Source: Clostridium sp. D43t1_170807_H7 (lineage in GTDB: Bacteria > Bacillota > Clostridia > Clostridiales > Clostridiaceae). Taken from it: 35,452 bases of DNA. Positions 1-7,736 of the stretch are shown piece by piece; the first letter of the stretch is position 1, and every line of letters starts with the position of its first letter. The translations under genes were made by a program, and so were the position numbers. The notes below the pieces were generated by a model. That model saw only the letters and a list, made by a program, of their open reading frames with translations. It was not told where the DNA came from and ran no database searches. The DNA lies in NCBI RefSeq assembly GCF_015555905.1, contig NZ_JADNLK010000024.1:1-35452 (forward strand), given 5' to 3'.

Positions 1-1
1 A

Positions 2-142
2 GATGTAAAAGAAATTAAAGTAGATGAAAATGAAGTTATGACATTAAAGGAAGTTAAAGCTTTAAAAAAAGAAATGGTAAGAATTAAAGAGGAAAATGAA
101 ATATTAAAAAAAGCTATGGCCATATTTGCAACAAGAAATTAA
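2..142 (+). CDS. IS3-family transposase orfA, C-terminal part only
   Basis: The frame enters from the left edge and ends at the TAA at 140-142. The visible residues are rich in Lys and Glu (KKEMVRIKEENEILKKAMAI), which matches the leucine-zipper/coiled-coil tail that follows the helix-turn-helix of IS3 OrfA proteins. The helix-turn-helix itself is outside the window. A run of seven A at 106-112 lies near the 3' end in the position expected for programmed -1 frameshifting into orfB. Family assignment is secure because of the adjoining orfB; the subgroup is not certain. Confidence 0.75.
   Translation, partial: DVKEIKVDENEVMTLKEVKALKKEMVRIKEENEILKKAMAIFATRN
106..113 (+). promoter_or_regulatory. 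A7G slippery site for -1 frameshift from orfA to orfB
   Basis: Seven A and a G occur where the orfA codons read TTA AAA AAA GCT. A -1 slip continues in the orfB frame as AGC TAT GGC, which stays open to 865. The orfB frame is closed upstream by TGA at 97-99, and orfA ends at 142, so any shift must happen in this short overlap. Frameshifting on A-runs is established for IS3 elements; use of this exact site is inferred. Confidence 0.6.
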
Positions 143-1017
143 ATGAAGTAATAGAATTTATAAATATCAATAAAAACAAGCATGATATTAAGACTATGTG
201 CACCGTTCTAGGCGTAGCCAGAAGCACATATTATAAATCTTTTGATAAAGCTAAATCTGAAAGAGAACTAGAAAATGAGGAATTAAAATCAGCTATTAAA
301 AGGATATATAAAGAGAATAAAGGCATATATGGTGCTCCTAGGATTCATCATATACTTGGTATAGAAGGCTTCAATGTATCATTGAAGCGAGTTCAAAGAC
401 GAATGACTGAACTTGGCCTTTGTGCAACAACTGTAAAAAAATACAAACCTCATTCAAGTAAAAAGGTAGTAGAAGGTTTGGAAAACGTTTTGAAAAGAGA
501 TTTTACTACTACTTCTATTAATGAAAAATGGGTAGGAGATATTACATATATTCATACTATCAAAGATGGTTGGTGTTACTTAGCTTCAGTTCTAGACTTA
601 TATTCTAAAAAAATAATTGGCTACGCTTTCGGTCAGAGAATGACTAATGATTTAGTTGTTAAAGCCTTAAAAAATGCTTATTACAGCCAATCTCCCGATA
701 AAAATAAGCAATTAATATTTCATAGTGATTTAGGCTCTCAATACACTAGTAATGATTTAAGGGAGCTATGCAAAGAGTTTAATATTATACAATCGTTTAG
801 TAAAAAAGGTTGTCCATATGATAATGCTTGTATAGAATCTTTCCATTCATTAATAAAAAAGGAATAAATATATAGAAATACATACCGTACCTTCGAAGAA
901 GCTAATATGGCTATTTTTAAATATATTGAAGGTTGGTATAACAGAAAAAGGCTACACTCGTCTATTAATTACATGACTCCAGATCAATGTGAATTATTAG
1001 CTAGAAGTGTAGCATAA
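112..1017 (+). pseudogene. IS3-family transposase orfB (DDE integrase), nonsense-interrupted
   Basis: The frame is open from position 100 and joins orfA by a -1 shift at A7 (106-112). The first ATG is at 196, but similarity to IS3 OrfB begins upstream (NEVIEFININ from 142), so the product is best read as an OrfAB fusion. An HTH_21-like part comes first, then the rve integrase core. The catalytic acids are visible in WVGDITYI, IFHSDLGSQYT and GCPYDNACIESFHS. A TAA at 865-867 follows KKE. After it the same frame continues as IYRNTYRTFEEANMAIF to a second TAA at 1015-1017, and includes the usual WYNRKRLHSSINY tail. Most relatives carry a sense codon here, so a single base change is likely. About 49 C-terminal residues are lost, although all three catalytic residues precede the stop. 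Confidence 0.85.
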
Positions 1018-1141
1018 AAAAGTTTGACTTTTTATGTCCAAAATATTGACATAAGACCAATATAGATAGTAGCCATTCAACGACCTTTATTGATAAGTTC
1101 ATTTAACGACCGTTTATATATTCCTAATTATATTTTAATAA

Positions 1142-2143
1142 TTAATTATTATCTTTCTTTATTAATCCTTTCTTAATTAAAATCTCTTCTAAATAATCCT
1201 TATCTAATTTGTTTAACTCAAATTTTTCTGCACTAAATTCACAAGTAAAAGTTGGTTCCATTATGCTAAAGTCTAACATTTTTAAAGATGAATTATCAAA
1301 TGATTTATTAGGTTTAAATAATAATCTCCTTCCATCCTTCTCTTCATCTTCAGGTATAGGAATTTGTAATGAAAAATTCTTAAAATATAATTTAAATAAA
1401 TACTTTGTATATCCTTTAGCACTATCTATTTCTTTTCTCTTAAATAATTCAAATCCAATTCCATTAAAAGGATTTAATCCTGGAGCAAATTCTAAATACC
1501 CCTTATTTACAGAGTTTTTTAATATATTATCTTTTTCTTCTTTTGGAATATTTGAATCTATTGCACAAATCATAGCACTATAAGACTTTATACAATCTTT
1601 TAATTCTTCAGATGGCATAACACTAAAAGCCATTTTTTCTAATGCTTTATAAACATAATATGAGTTATATTTTTGTCTTTTAAAAGTTATTATAAAACCA
1701 TCATCGGTAAATTGCATACTTTTATTATCACTATCTTCTAAAATAAATGCTTTTAACGAATCACTTATCTCTGCTAATGGTGATTCATTCTTTTTCATTT
1801 CTATCCTTTGATGTTCATCTTTATATTTATTTGTATTTTTCTTTCCATATATCTGTGATGTAAACTTAAACGGAAGAATATATTTACCAAAACTATCCTC
1901 ATAAGTAGATCCAAATGCTCTATTACATTGATCACATTCATTTTCTGAAAATAACTTCTTATTTCCTATACTTTCAGATATTATATGGGTAACTTCTTTA
2001 AATTCTACCTCTGGTTCACTTTTTAAACAAAACCTACATGTATGAATTATACTTTTGTTTTTCTTATAATTCATATTTTTATCCTCTAAATGTTCACATT
2101 TACTTATACATTCATATAATTTTAAAAATTCTTCATCAACCAT
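1142..2143 (-). CDS. HNH_5-type endonuclease-like protein
   Basis: This 333-residue protein has an N-terminal zinc-finger HNH signature: CRFC at 36-39, THIISESIGNK with His53, and CDQCNRAFG at 70-78 with Asn74. This order (CxxC, H-I-I-x-E-x-x-G, CxxCN) matches the HNH_5 group of putative nucleases. The last 230 residues are not recognised and may bind DNA or a partner. No signal peptide or membrane segment is seen. The start ATG at 2143 follows AAAAAGGGG at a suitable distance. The gene stands alone, between an insertion sequence and a divergently transcribed sirtuin gene. That is compatible with an acquired defence or mobile-element nuclease, but no partner gene supports this. Nuclease activity is inferred from the motif alone. 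Confidence 0.7.
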   Translation of the reverse strand: MVDEEFLKLYECISKCEHLEDKNMNYKKNKSIIHTCRFCLKSEPEVEFKEVTHIISESIGNKKLFSENECDQCNRAFGSTYEDSFGKYILPFKFTSQIYGKKNTNKYKDEHQRIEMKKNESPLAEISDSLKAFILEDSDNKSMQFTDDGFIITFKRQKYNSYYVYKALEKMAFSVMPSEELKDCIKSYSAMICAIDSNIPKEEKDNILKNSVNKGYLEFAPGLNPFNGIGFELFKRKEIDSAKGYTKYLFKLYFKNFSLQIPIPEDEEKDGRRLLFKPNKSFDNSSLKMLDFSIMEPTFTCEFSAEKFELNKLDKDYLEEILIKKGLIKKDNN

Positions 2144-2256
2144 AATCCTAAACCCCTTTTTATGTATTTTTATAAATATATTGTAAACTTTATATTTTTA
2201 TTTTTCTATAATTTATGCAATAATAAAAACATAGAAATAAATACGGAGATGATTTT

Positions 2257-2997
2257 ATGAGTACTGAAATAGAAAAGTTAACTCAAATTTTAAAAGAAAG
2301 TAATAATATAGTTTTCTTTGGCGGCGCTGGGTGTAGTTGTGAAAGTGGTATACCTGACTTTAGAAGCTCTAATGGATTATTTAATGAAAAACTTAATATA
2401 ACATTTACTCCAGAACAGCTAGTTTCCCATAGCTTTTATATAAGATATCCAGAAGAATTTTTTAACTTCTATAAAGCTAAACTTATATATCCTGATGCAA
2501 ATCCTAATGCAGCACATATTGCACTAGCTAAGCTTGAAGAAATGGGAAAACTAAAGGCTGTTATAACTCAAAACATAGATGGATTACACCAGGCGGCTGG
2601 TTCTAAAGTGGTTTATGAGCTTCATGGCTCTGTTCTTAGAAATTATTGTGTAAAATGTCATGCCTTTTATGATGAAAAGTTTATTTTAGAATCTAAAGGA
2701 GTACCTACTTGCACTAAATGTGGAGGAAGAGTTAAGCCTGATGTAGTTCTTTATGAGGAGGGCTTAGATGATTCTACTATTAGAGGTGCTGTAAATGCTA
2801 TAGCTAATGCAGATACATTAATAATAGGAGGTACTTCTTTAGTCGTATATCCTGCAGCAGGGCTTATTGATTACTTTAAAGGTAAAAACCTTATACTTAT
2901 TAATAAAAGCTCAACTTCTGCTGATAGTAAAGCTGATCTAGTAATAAATGACTCAATAGGAAAAGTATTAGGTACTGCTATAAATTCAATTTCCTAG
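2257..2997 (+). CDS. cobB: NAD-dependent protein deacylase, sirtuin (CobB-like)
   Basis: Sirtuins remove acetyl and other acyl groups from lysines, using NAD and releasing O-acyl-ADP-ribose and nicotinamide. The 246-residue protein has the full set of class motifs: the NAD loop GGAGCSCESGIPDFRS near residues 22-37, TQNIDGLH, the catalytic histidine in ELHGS, a four-cysteine zinc site (CVKC and CTKC) and GTSLVVYPA. Length is normal for a bacterial sirtuin and no targeting signal is present. The ATG at 2257 follows CGGAGATGATTTT. It is monocistronic and ends in a strong hairpin shared with the convergent gene. Whether it prefers acetyl or longer acyl groups cannot be told from these motifs. Confidence 0.93.
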   Translation: MSTEIEKLTQILKESNNIVFFGGAGCSCESGIPDFRSSNGLFNEKLNITFTPEQLVSHSFYIRYPEEFFNFYKAKLIYPDANPNAAHIALAKLEEMGKLKAVITQNIDGLHQAAGSKVVYELHGSVLRNYCVKCHAFYDEKFILESKGVPTCTKCGGRVKPDVVLYEEGLDDSTIRGAVNAIANADTLIIGGTSLVVYPAAGLIDYFKGKNLILINKSSTSADSKADLVINDSIGKVLGTAINSIS

Positions 2998-3007
2998 GAA
3001 ATCAAAA

Positions 3008-3054
3008 AAATTCTCCTAGTCTAAGAAAATTACTTTCCTGGATTAGGAGAATTT
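3008..3054. terminator. Bidirectional terminator between convergent genes
   Basis: Arms AAATTCTCCTA (3008-3018) and TAGGAGAATTT (3044-3054) are perfect complements separated by a 25-base loop. A- and T-rich flanks occur on both sides. It sits between the sirtuin gene and the convergent secreted-protein gene. Confidence 0.8.
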
Positions 3055-3063
3055 AATAATATA

Positions 3064-3543
3064 TTATTCTGCAGCTTTTTCTGAAGAATTTTCTATTTTA
3101 TCAGAATTTTCTTCATCTCTGCATTTGCACTTATTTTCTTCTTTCTTATGCTCTTTACACTTAGTATCTTCTTTCTTTACATCTTCCTTGCATTTATCTG
3201 CATCTTTTTTATCATGTTTATGATGTTTCTTATGTTCTTTTTTATCATCTTTACATTTATTCTTTTCTTCTTTTTCTTTTTTCTTGCAAGGATTGCTTGA
3301 AGTATCTTCTATATCATCTTTTGATGATTCCTTAGAAGTCTTTTTACTCTTATCTTCTGTACTCTTTTCTTCTGGAGCTGAAGTTTCCTTCTCCTTCTTT
3401 TCTTCTTTATTTTCTGAAGGTGCTTCTATTGTAGCCTTATTACCATCTGCTGGACTAGTACTTAAAGTTTGTGCATAAGTAGTAACACCTTCAACCATCA
3501 TTAATGCAGAACATATTAATAATGATACAACTTTTTTCTTCAT
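3064..3543 (-). CDS. Secreted Lys/Glu/Asp-rich protein with Cys and His clusters
   Basis: The preferred start is the ATG at 3543. An upstream in-frame ATG at 3558 overlaps the ribosome site GGAGGAAAAAGTT, so it cannot use that site. The 159-residue product begins MKKKVVSLLICSALMMVEGV, a signal peptide, with likely cleavage after TYAQ. The mature part is almost entirely Lys, Glu, Asp, Ser and Thr, then changes to a segment with seven cysteines and a His cluster (HKKHHKHDKK). No fold or family is recognised. The Cys/His content suggests metal binding or disulfide cross-linking at the cell surface, but this is inference. It is convergent with the sirtuin gene and probably monocistronic. Confidence 0.7.
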   Translation of the reverse strand: MKKKVVSLLICSALMMVEGVTTYAQTLSTSPADGNKATIEAPSENKEEKKEKETSAPEEKSTEDKSKKTSKESSKDDIEDTSSNPCKKKEKEEKNKCKDDKKEHKKHHKHDKKDADKCKEDVKKEDTKCKEHKKEENKCKCRDEENSDKIENSSEKAAE

Positions 3544-3658
3544 AACTTTTTCCTCCAATGTTTTCTTTAGTTTATTATTACTCCTAAGTATTTCAAGTTT
3601 AGTATTACCCTTTTTAAGCCGAATTATGATTGTCCAACACCCTTGTATGGCCCTAAAA

Positions 3659-4723
3659 CTACGATGTAAATAAATCCTTTTTAACTACTAATTTCTCAAA
3701 TTTGTACAATATAGAAAAAATCTTTTTATCATAAACTAATACTTCTATATTGGTTCCAGAAACCATAGGTGATATTTCAACTTGAAACTCTCCATTTGCT
3801 TTTGCTTGAGTTGTTCCTATAGTTCCATTTTCAGATACAATGATAATATTACTATTAGGAACAGTTTTTCCCTTAATATTATCACTGGTAGATGTAACTT
3901 TATCTACTTCTAAGTTAACATACTCTTCATAATCTGAGATTACTTGTGTTGCCATCATTGCATGTCCAACTTTATTAGGAGAAATTCTTGCTACTCCATT
4001 TTCAATCTTAAAATTTAAAACTTCATCATTATTTAATATGTGATAGCAATCCAAAATTTTATAATCATAATTACTATTATTTTTAACTATTAAATCATTA
4101 ATTAAATTTATTTGCTCATCAAAAAAATCATAAATATTGCACTTTTTATTAATAGGATTATATACTGTATTTACGTATATCTCAGCTTCAGGAGCTAACT
4201 TTTTTATTTTTTTTATTATGTTAGGAAAATCCTTTGAAAATTTATTTACTTCATTTAAAATTTCAGTTTTAATTTCCTCACTATTCAAATATTCACTTAT
4301 TATAGAGTCAAATTTCTCTTCATCGCAGTTTTGTAATATAGTTTCATCTATATTTAGATTTCCTAATATAGCATTTAATATATTATTTCCTCCAATTGAA
4401 ATTGTAATTAAATCGGAATCTCTTATTTTATCTTTATTATCATCTATTATACTTAATAATTCTGAAGATGTTATCCCTTCCTTGCTTAAATTACTATAAT
4501 CTAAATTATCATTTAAAGCATATAAAAAATCTTTAATTAAGGAAACATATTCAACATCATAATCATCATCTGATTCTATAGATATCTCATCACCTAGAGC
4601 AACATATTTATCCAATACATTATTAGAAACTTCTCCTTTAGCCTGCATAGTTATAGGTAGTGCTAATAAAATTATTCCTATAGTTATTATAAATACTACT
4701 TTAAATCTACTCTTTCTTTTCAC
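3659..4723 (-). CDS. Exported SGNH-hydrolase-like protein, catalytic residues replaced
   Basis: The gene starts with GTG at 4723 behind GGAGGGTGTATT. Residues 1-28 form a signal peptide or anchor. An SGNH/GDSL-type fold follows: YVALGDEIS at 40-48 is block I, ISIGGNNIL at 109-115 is block III, and ISPNKVGHAMMAT around 247-259 is block V. The nucleophile Ser of GDS is Glu46 (codon GAG). The D-x-x-H pair of block V is Ala245 and Ser248, so none of the catalytic triad remains, while the structural Gly-Asn of block III is kept. The last 70 residues, with GKTVPNSNIIIV, look like a bacterial Ig-like module. The protein is probably a binding or structural relative rather than an esterase. The flanking genes suggest a cell-surface role only weakly. 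Confidence 0.7.
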   Translation of the reverse strand: MKRKSRFKVVFIITIGIILLALPITMQAKGEVSNNVLDKYVALGDEISIESDDDYDVEYVSLIKDFLYALNDNLDYSNLSKEGITSSELLSIIDDNKDKIRDSDLITISIGGNNILNAILGNLNIDETILQNCDEEKFDSIISEYLNSEEIKTEILNEVNKFSKDFPNIIKKIKKLAPEAEIYVNTVYNPINKKCNIYDFFDEQINLINDLIVKNNSNYDYKILDCYHILNNDEVLNFKIENGVARISPNKVGHAMMATQVISDYEEYVNLEVDKVTSTSDNIKGKTVPNSNIIIVSENGTIGTTQAKANGEFQVEISPMVSGTNIEVLVYDKKIFSILYKFEKLVVKKDLFTS

Positions 4724-4902
4724 AATACACCCTCCACATTTTTGAACTCCTATATTTATTATAGGTGCTTTTTTTCTAAATTTATAGATTTTTTAGGTAT
4801 TTTTTTCCAAAATATATCTACATAATTTCTATCTATATTTAAAAATAATTTATTTTTCTACATATTATTTTTGTAAACATTTTCTAATGCAAATAAATAA
4901 AA

Positions 4903-4946
4903 TAAGCTACTTTAAGTAAAATAAACACAATTACTTAAAGCAGCTT
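4903..4946 (-). terminator. Terminator of the MutS-like gene
   Basis: Arms AAGCTACTTTAAGTAA (4903-4918) and TTACTTAAAGCAGCTT (4931-4946) pair with one mismatch around a 12-base loop, just after the stop of the minus-strand gene. The downstream minus-strand sequence is T-rich. Confidence 0.7.
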
Positions 4947-4952
4947 AAATTT

Positions 4953-6533
4953 TTACATATATTTCTCTAAAGTTTCAGCTCTACTATAAGATTTTTTTAT
5001 TATCTCTTTTGGATAACCTATATGATCTAATAACTTAATAGCATTACGCGTTTTAGATACTCCTCTTTTTAACTTGTAATCAAAATTTAATCCCTTACTA
5101 TCTACTTTTTCACTAAAATAGAAGAAATCATAATTTTCCTTAAGAATATCTGTAAGTTCTCTATCATGTGTTGCAACGATTGATATACTATCTTTACTAT
5201 TAATATATTTTAATATTTCTGCAGAAGATGCTATTCTTTCAATTGGATTTGTACCTCTAAAGATTTCATCTATTGGACAGAATACTGGTAAATCTAAGTC
5301 TAAAGCTTTAATTATTCTAAGTAATGCTTCAGCTTCAGCCATGTAATAACTCTTTCCTAACGTAACATCATCACTTGGGCTTATTGATGAAACTATATTA
5401 AATAAACATGCTTCATACTTTTTAGTTAATGTAAAATTAAATGTTTGTGCAAATATAATATTAAGACCTATCATTCTTAAAAATGTAGATTTTCCTGCCA
5501 TATTTGTTCCCGTTAAAACAATTCCCCTCTTCTCAAAATTAATTGAGTTAGGAACTGCATCTTTAATTAATGGGTGTATACCATCTACTATATTAATACC
5601 AACTTTATCTACAAACTTAGGTTTAGTATACTTTCCTTTTATTTCTTCTTTATAAGATGCTATAGACATATAACTTTCTATCTCACCTATTAAATAATAC
5701 AAATCTAAAATATACTCTCTTTTTTCATCTAATAAGCTAGCAATTCTATAAAAAGCAGTTTCCTCTAATAAAAATGGAATAGTTAAAATTTCAAAAACTC
5801 CACCACCTGTGTTAGCCAATTGAATCGGTCTAGTAGCACTATCAATACCCTTTAATTCTTTTAATAACTCTTTAATTTTATTATTATAATTTTCAATTGC
5901 AGGATGTTTTATCTCTTGAATTTGTTTTGCCGAAATTATAATATTTCTTAAATAAAGTAATCCTTGTGATTTAACATTTTTTCTTTCTTTATCATTAATA
6001 AATACATTGACCCATAATAATATAAATGTAGCTAAAAGTAACGTAGGCTCTTTTAATAATATAGATGCTATTATTGTTCCAAACATTAAAACCCTACCAA
6101 ATAAAATATATAAATAATATTTAGTTTTATTTTCTTCTAAAGACTCCATTATCATATCTAAGAACGTATTTTTTCTATCATATCCTAGCTTAAAATAAAT
6201 CATTTGTAACTTTGTTCTTAAATCAGTAGATTTTCTTAATGTTTCAACTAATTCATCTCTTTCCTCTAACTTTTTCTTATCATGAAGTGGATTCCTAAGC
6301 ATTTTATATAAAATTGCTTCTCCAGCACTACTATAAGTTCTATCAACCTTAGCAAAAACTTCATCCATGTTGAAATCATCCCAAGTTTGATCATCTATTG
6401 TATATCCATCATGTTCTTCCATATCAAAATAAGTTCTTATATGCTTAAAGTTTCTTTTCTTTTTTCTTTCTTCACCAAAGTCTTTTTCCATCATATCATA
6501 AAGACCTAAAAGTGAATCCATTATATTCTTCAT
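4953..6533 (-). CDS. MutS-family ATPase with two membrane segments
   Basis: The preferred start is ATG 6533, which follows AGAGGTGTAAA; an in-frame ATG at 6572 has no ribosome site. The C-terminal third is a MutS-type ATPase: Walker A GTNMAGKSTFLR, a Walker B region FCPIDEIFRGTNPIERIAS and ATHDRELTDI. The N-terminal mismatch-recognition and connector domains of MutS are missing. A hydrophobic hairpin (about residues 140-185 of the chosen start, LYILFGRVLMFGTIIASIL and LLLATFILLWVNVFI) predicts two membrane helices. A core/lever-like helical region precedes the ATPase. Membrane-linked MutS paralogues are known in Firmicutes and Bacteroidetes, with unknown function; involvement in mismatch repair should not be assumed. 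The Smr nuclease domain of MutS2 is absent. Confidence 0.85.
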   Translation of the reverse strand: MKNIMDSLLGLYDMMEKDFGEERKKKRNFKHIRTYFDMEEHDGYTIDDQTWDDFNMDEVFAKVDRTYSSAGEAILYKMLRNPLHDKKKLEERDELVETLRKSTDLRTKLQMIYFKLGYDRKNTFLDMIMESLEENKTKYYLYILFGRVLMFGTIIASILLKEPTLLLATFILLWVNVFINDKERKNVKSQGLLYLRNIIISAKQIQEIKHPAIENYNNKIKELLKELKGIDSATRPIQLANTGGGVFEILTIPFLLEETAFYRIASLLDEKREYILDLYYLIGEIESYMSIASYKEEIKGKYTKPKFVDKVGINIVDGIHPLIKDAVPNSINFEKRGIVLTGTNMAGKSTFLRMIGLNIIFAQTFNFTLTKKYEACLFNIVSSISPSDDVTLGKSYYMAEAEALLRIIKALDLDLPVFCPIDEIFRGTNPIERIASSAEILKYINSKDSISIVATHDRELTDILKENYDFFYFSEKVDSKGLNFDYKLKRGVSKTRNAIKLLDHIGYPKEIIKKSYSRAETLEKYM

Positions 6534-6641
6534 TTTACACCTCTTTTTACCCATTAAGTTTAATATGAACATTTAAGTACTATTATACACTATAATCTTA
6601 TCTTATTATATAAAAAGCAACATAGTATCCATAAAAAATAT

Positions 6642-6678
6642 CCCTATAAGTCTAAATAATTATTTAAAACTTATAGGG
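6642..6678 (-). terminator. Terminator of the mscS-like gene
   Basis: CCCTATAAG (6642-6650) pairs with CTTATAGGG (6670-6678). On the minus strand the hairpin is followed by ATATTTTTT. It lies just past the stop of the mechanosensitive-channel gene. Confidence 0.8.
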
Positions 6679-6689
6679 AGTATAAAATT

Positions 6690-7514
6690 TTATTTTTCTA
6701 TTTCGTCTTTTTTTATATGTAAATCCATTTGTGGATAAGGTATACTTATCTCCTCTTCATCAAACTTAACTTTAACTGATTCAAGTAAATCAAAATGTAC
6801 CTTCCAATAATCACTATTATTAACCCAAACTCTTACTACAAAATTAACAGCGCTATCTCCGTGTGCAGAAAGCGCTATAAATGGTTCAGGTGTTTTTAAA
6901 ATTAACTCATGTGCATCTACAATATTAGATAATACTCTCTTTACCTTAAGAACATCTTGCTCATATCCAACTCCAAAAGTTAAATCTACTCTTCTTAACT
7001 CTTTTGCTGAGTAATTTACAATACTTCCATTTGCTAAATTACCATTTGGAACAAGTATAAGCTTATTATCTACAGTTGTCATATGTGTATAAAACATTCC
7101 TATTTTTTCAATAGTACCTGTATGCCCAGCTCCTTCAATGTAATCTCCAACATTAAATGGTCTTATTAATAATATTATTACTCCTCCTGCAAAATTAGAT
7201 AAACTACCTTGTAATGCAAGCCCTATAGCAACCCCTGCTGATGCAAGTAAAGCTGCTATTCCTGTTGTTTTAATCCCTACTTGATCTAAGAATACATAAA
7301 TTACTATTCCTTTTAATACTACTTCCAGAAAAGTATCTAAAAAAGATCTAACTGTTGCATCTACATTTCTTTTCTCTAATGTTCTACTCATTATATTTAC
7401 TATTTTTTTAGCAAGCTTCCAACCAATCCATAGTAAAAATAACCATATAACTAACTTTATTCCTTCTGTAGTTGCCCAATTAATAAGTTTGTTTAAAAAT
7501 TGTTCTAAGTTCAT
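6690..7514 (-). CDS. mscS: Small-conductance mechanosensitive channel, MscS family
   Basis: MscS channels open under membrane tension and release solutes on osmotic downshock. The 274-residue protein has three hydrophobic segments. The third is the Gly/Ala-rich pore helix GVAIGLALQGSLSNFAGG, followed by the beta-domain signature PFNVGDYIEG and the VPNGNLANGSIVNYS segment. Length matches the compact E. coli MscS type. The C-terminal alpha/beta cytoplasmic domain is complete and ends in a charged tail. Start ATG 7514 lies behind AGGAGGAGTTTTTTATAACT, a rather long spacing. It is single-gene, divergent from the LtaS-like gene, and ends in a clear terminator. Confidence 0.93.
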   Translation of the reverse strand: MNLEQFLNKLINWATTEGIKLVIWLFLLWIGWKLAKKIVNIMSRTLEKRNVDATVRSFLDTFLEVVLKGIVIYVFLDQVGIKTTGIAALLASAGVAIGLALQGSLSNFAGGVIILLIRPFNVGDYIEGAGHTGTIEKIGMFYTHMTTVDNKLILVPNGNLANGSIVNYSAKELRRVDLTFGVGYEQDVLKVKRVLSNIVDAHELILKTPEPFIALSAHGDSAVNFVVRVWVNNSDYWKVHFDLLESVKVKFDEEEISIPYPQMDLHIKKDEIEK

Positions 7515-7649
7515 AGTTATAAAAAACTCCTCCTAAGTTTATTCATTATTTTATTATATACATATTTAATTTTTTGTAAACTTAAATTAATTCAATTGGT
7601 TTTTTACTGTAAATTCCATTAAATTTCTCTTAATATTCTATTAAGTTAA

Positions 7650-7678
7650 TTTCAAAAAAAACATTTTAAGTATATAAT
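7650..7678 (+). promoter_or_regulatory. Probable sigma-A promoter of the LtaS-like gene
   Basis: TTTCAA (7650-7655) and TATAAT (7673-7678) are separated by 17 bases. The TATAAT overlaps the in-frame ATG at 7677, which supports using the later ATG at 7737 as the true start. Confidence 0.5.
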
Positions 7679-7736
7679 GTATTTGGTACTTGTAATTTCT
7701 CAAGATATCTTACCAGAAAGGAGTTATTATCGTGTA

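Larger units (their letters stand above)
1..1059 (+). mobile_element. IS3-family insertion sequence, left part outside window
   Basis: The segment holds the tail of an orfA, a -1 frameshift region, an orfB with DDE motifs and a plausible right end. The right end is placed at 1059 because the sequence from 1034 reads TGTCCAAAATATTGACATAA and then GACCA, and IS3 ends finish in CA. The left end and the target duplication cannot be seen, so the border is an inference. The orfB frame carries an in-frame stop, so this copy is probably unable to move by itself. The organisation resembles the IS150/IS3 groups. Confidence 0.85.

Noticed and set aside
1209..1583. Open plus-strand frame within the HNH gene
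   Set aside because: It lies wholly inside a well-supported minus-strand gene, has no ribosome site and resembles no family.
7677..7736. Earlier ATG at 7677 as start of the LtaS-like gene
   Set aside because: It overlaps the TATAAT box and has no ribosome site. The AAGGAG at 7718 serves the ATG at 7737.
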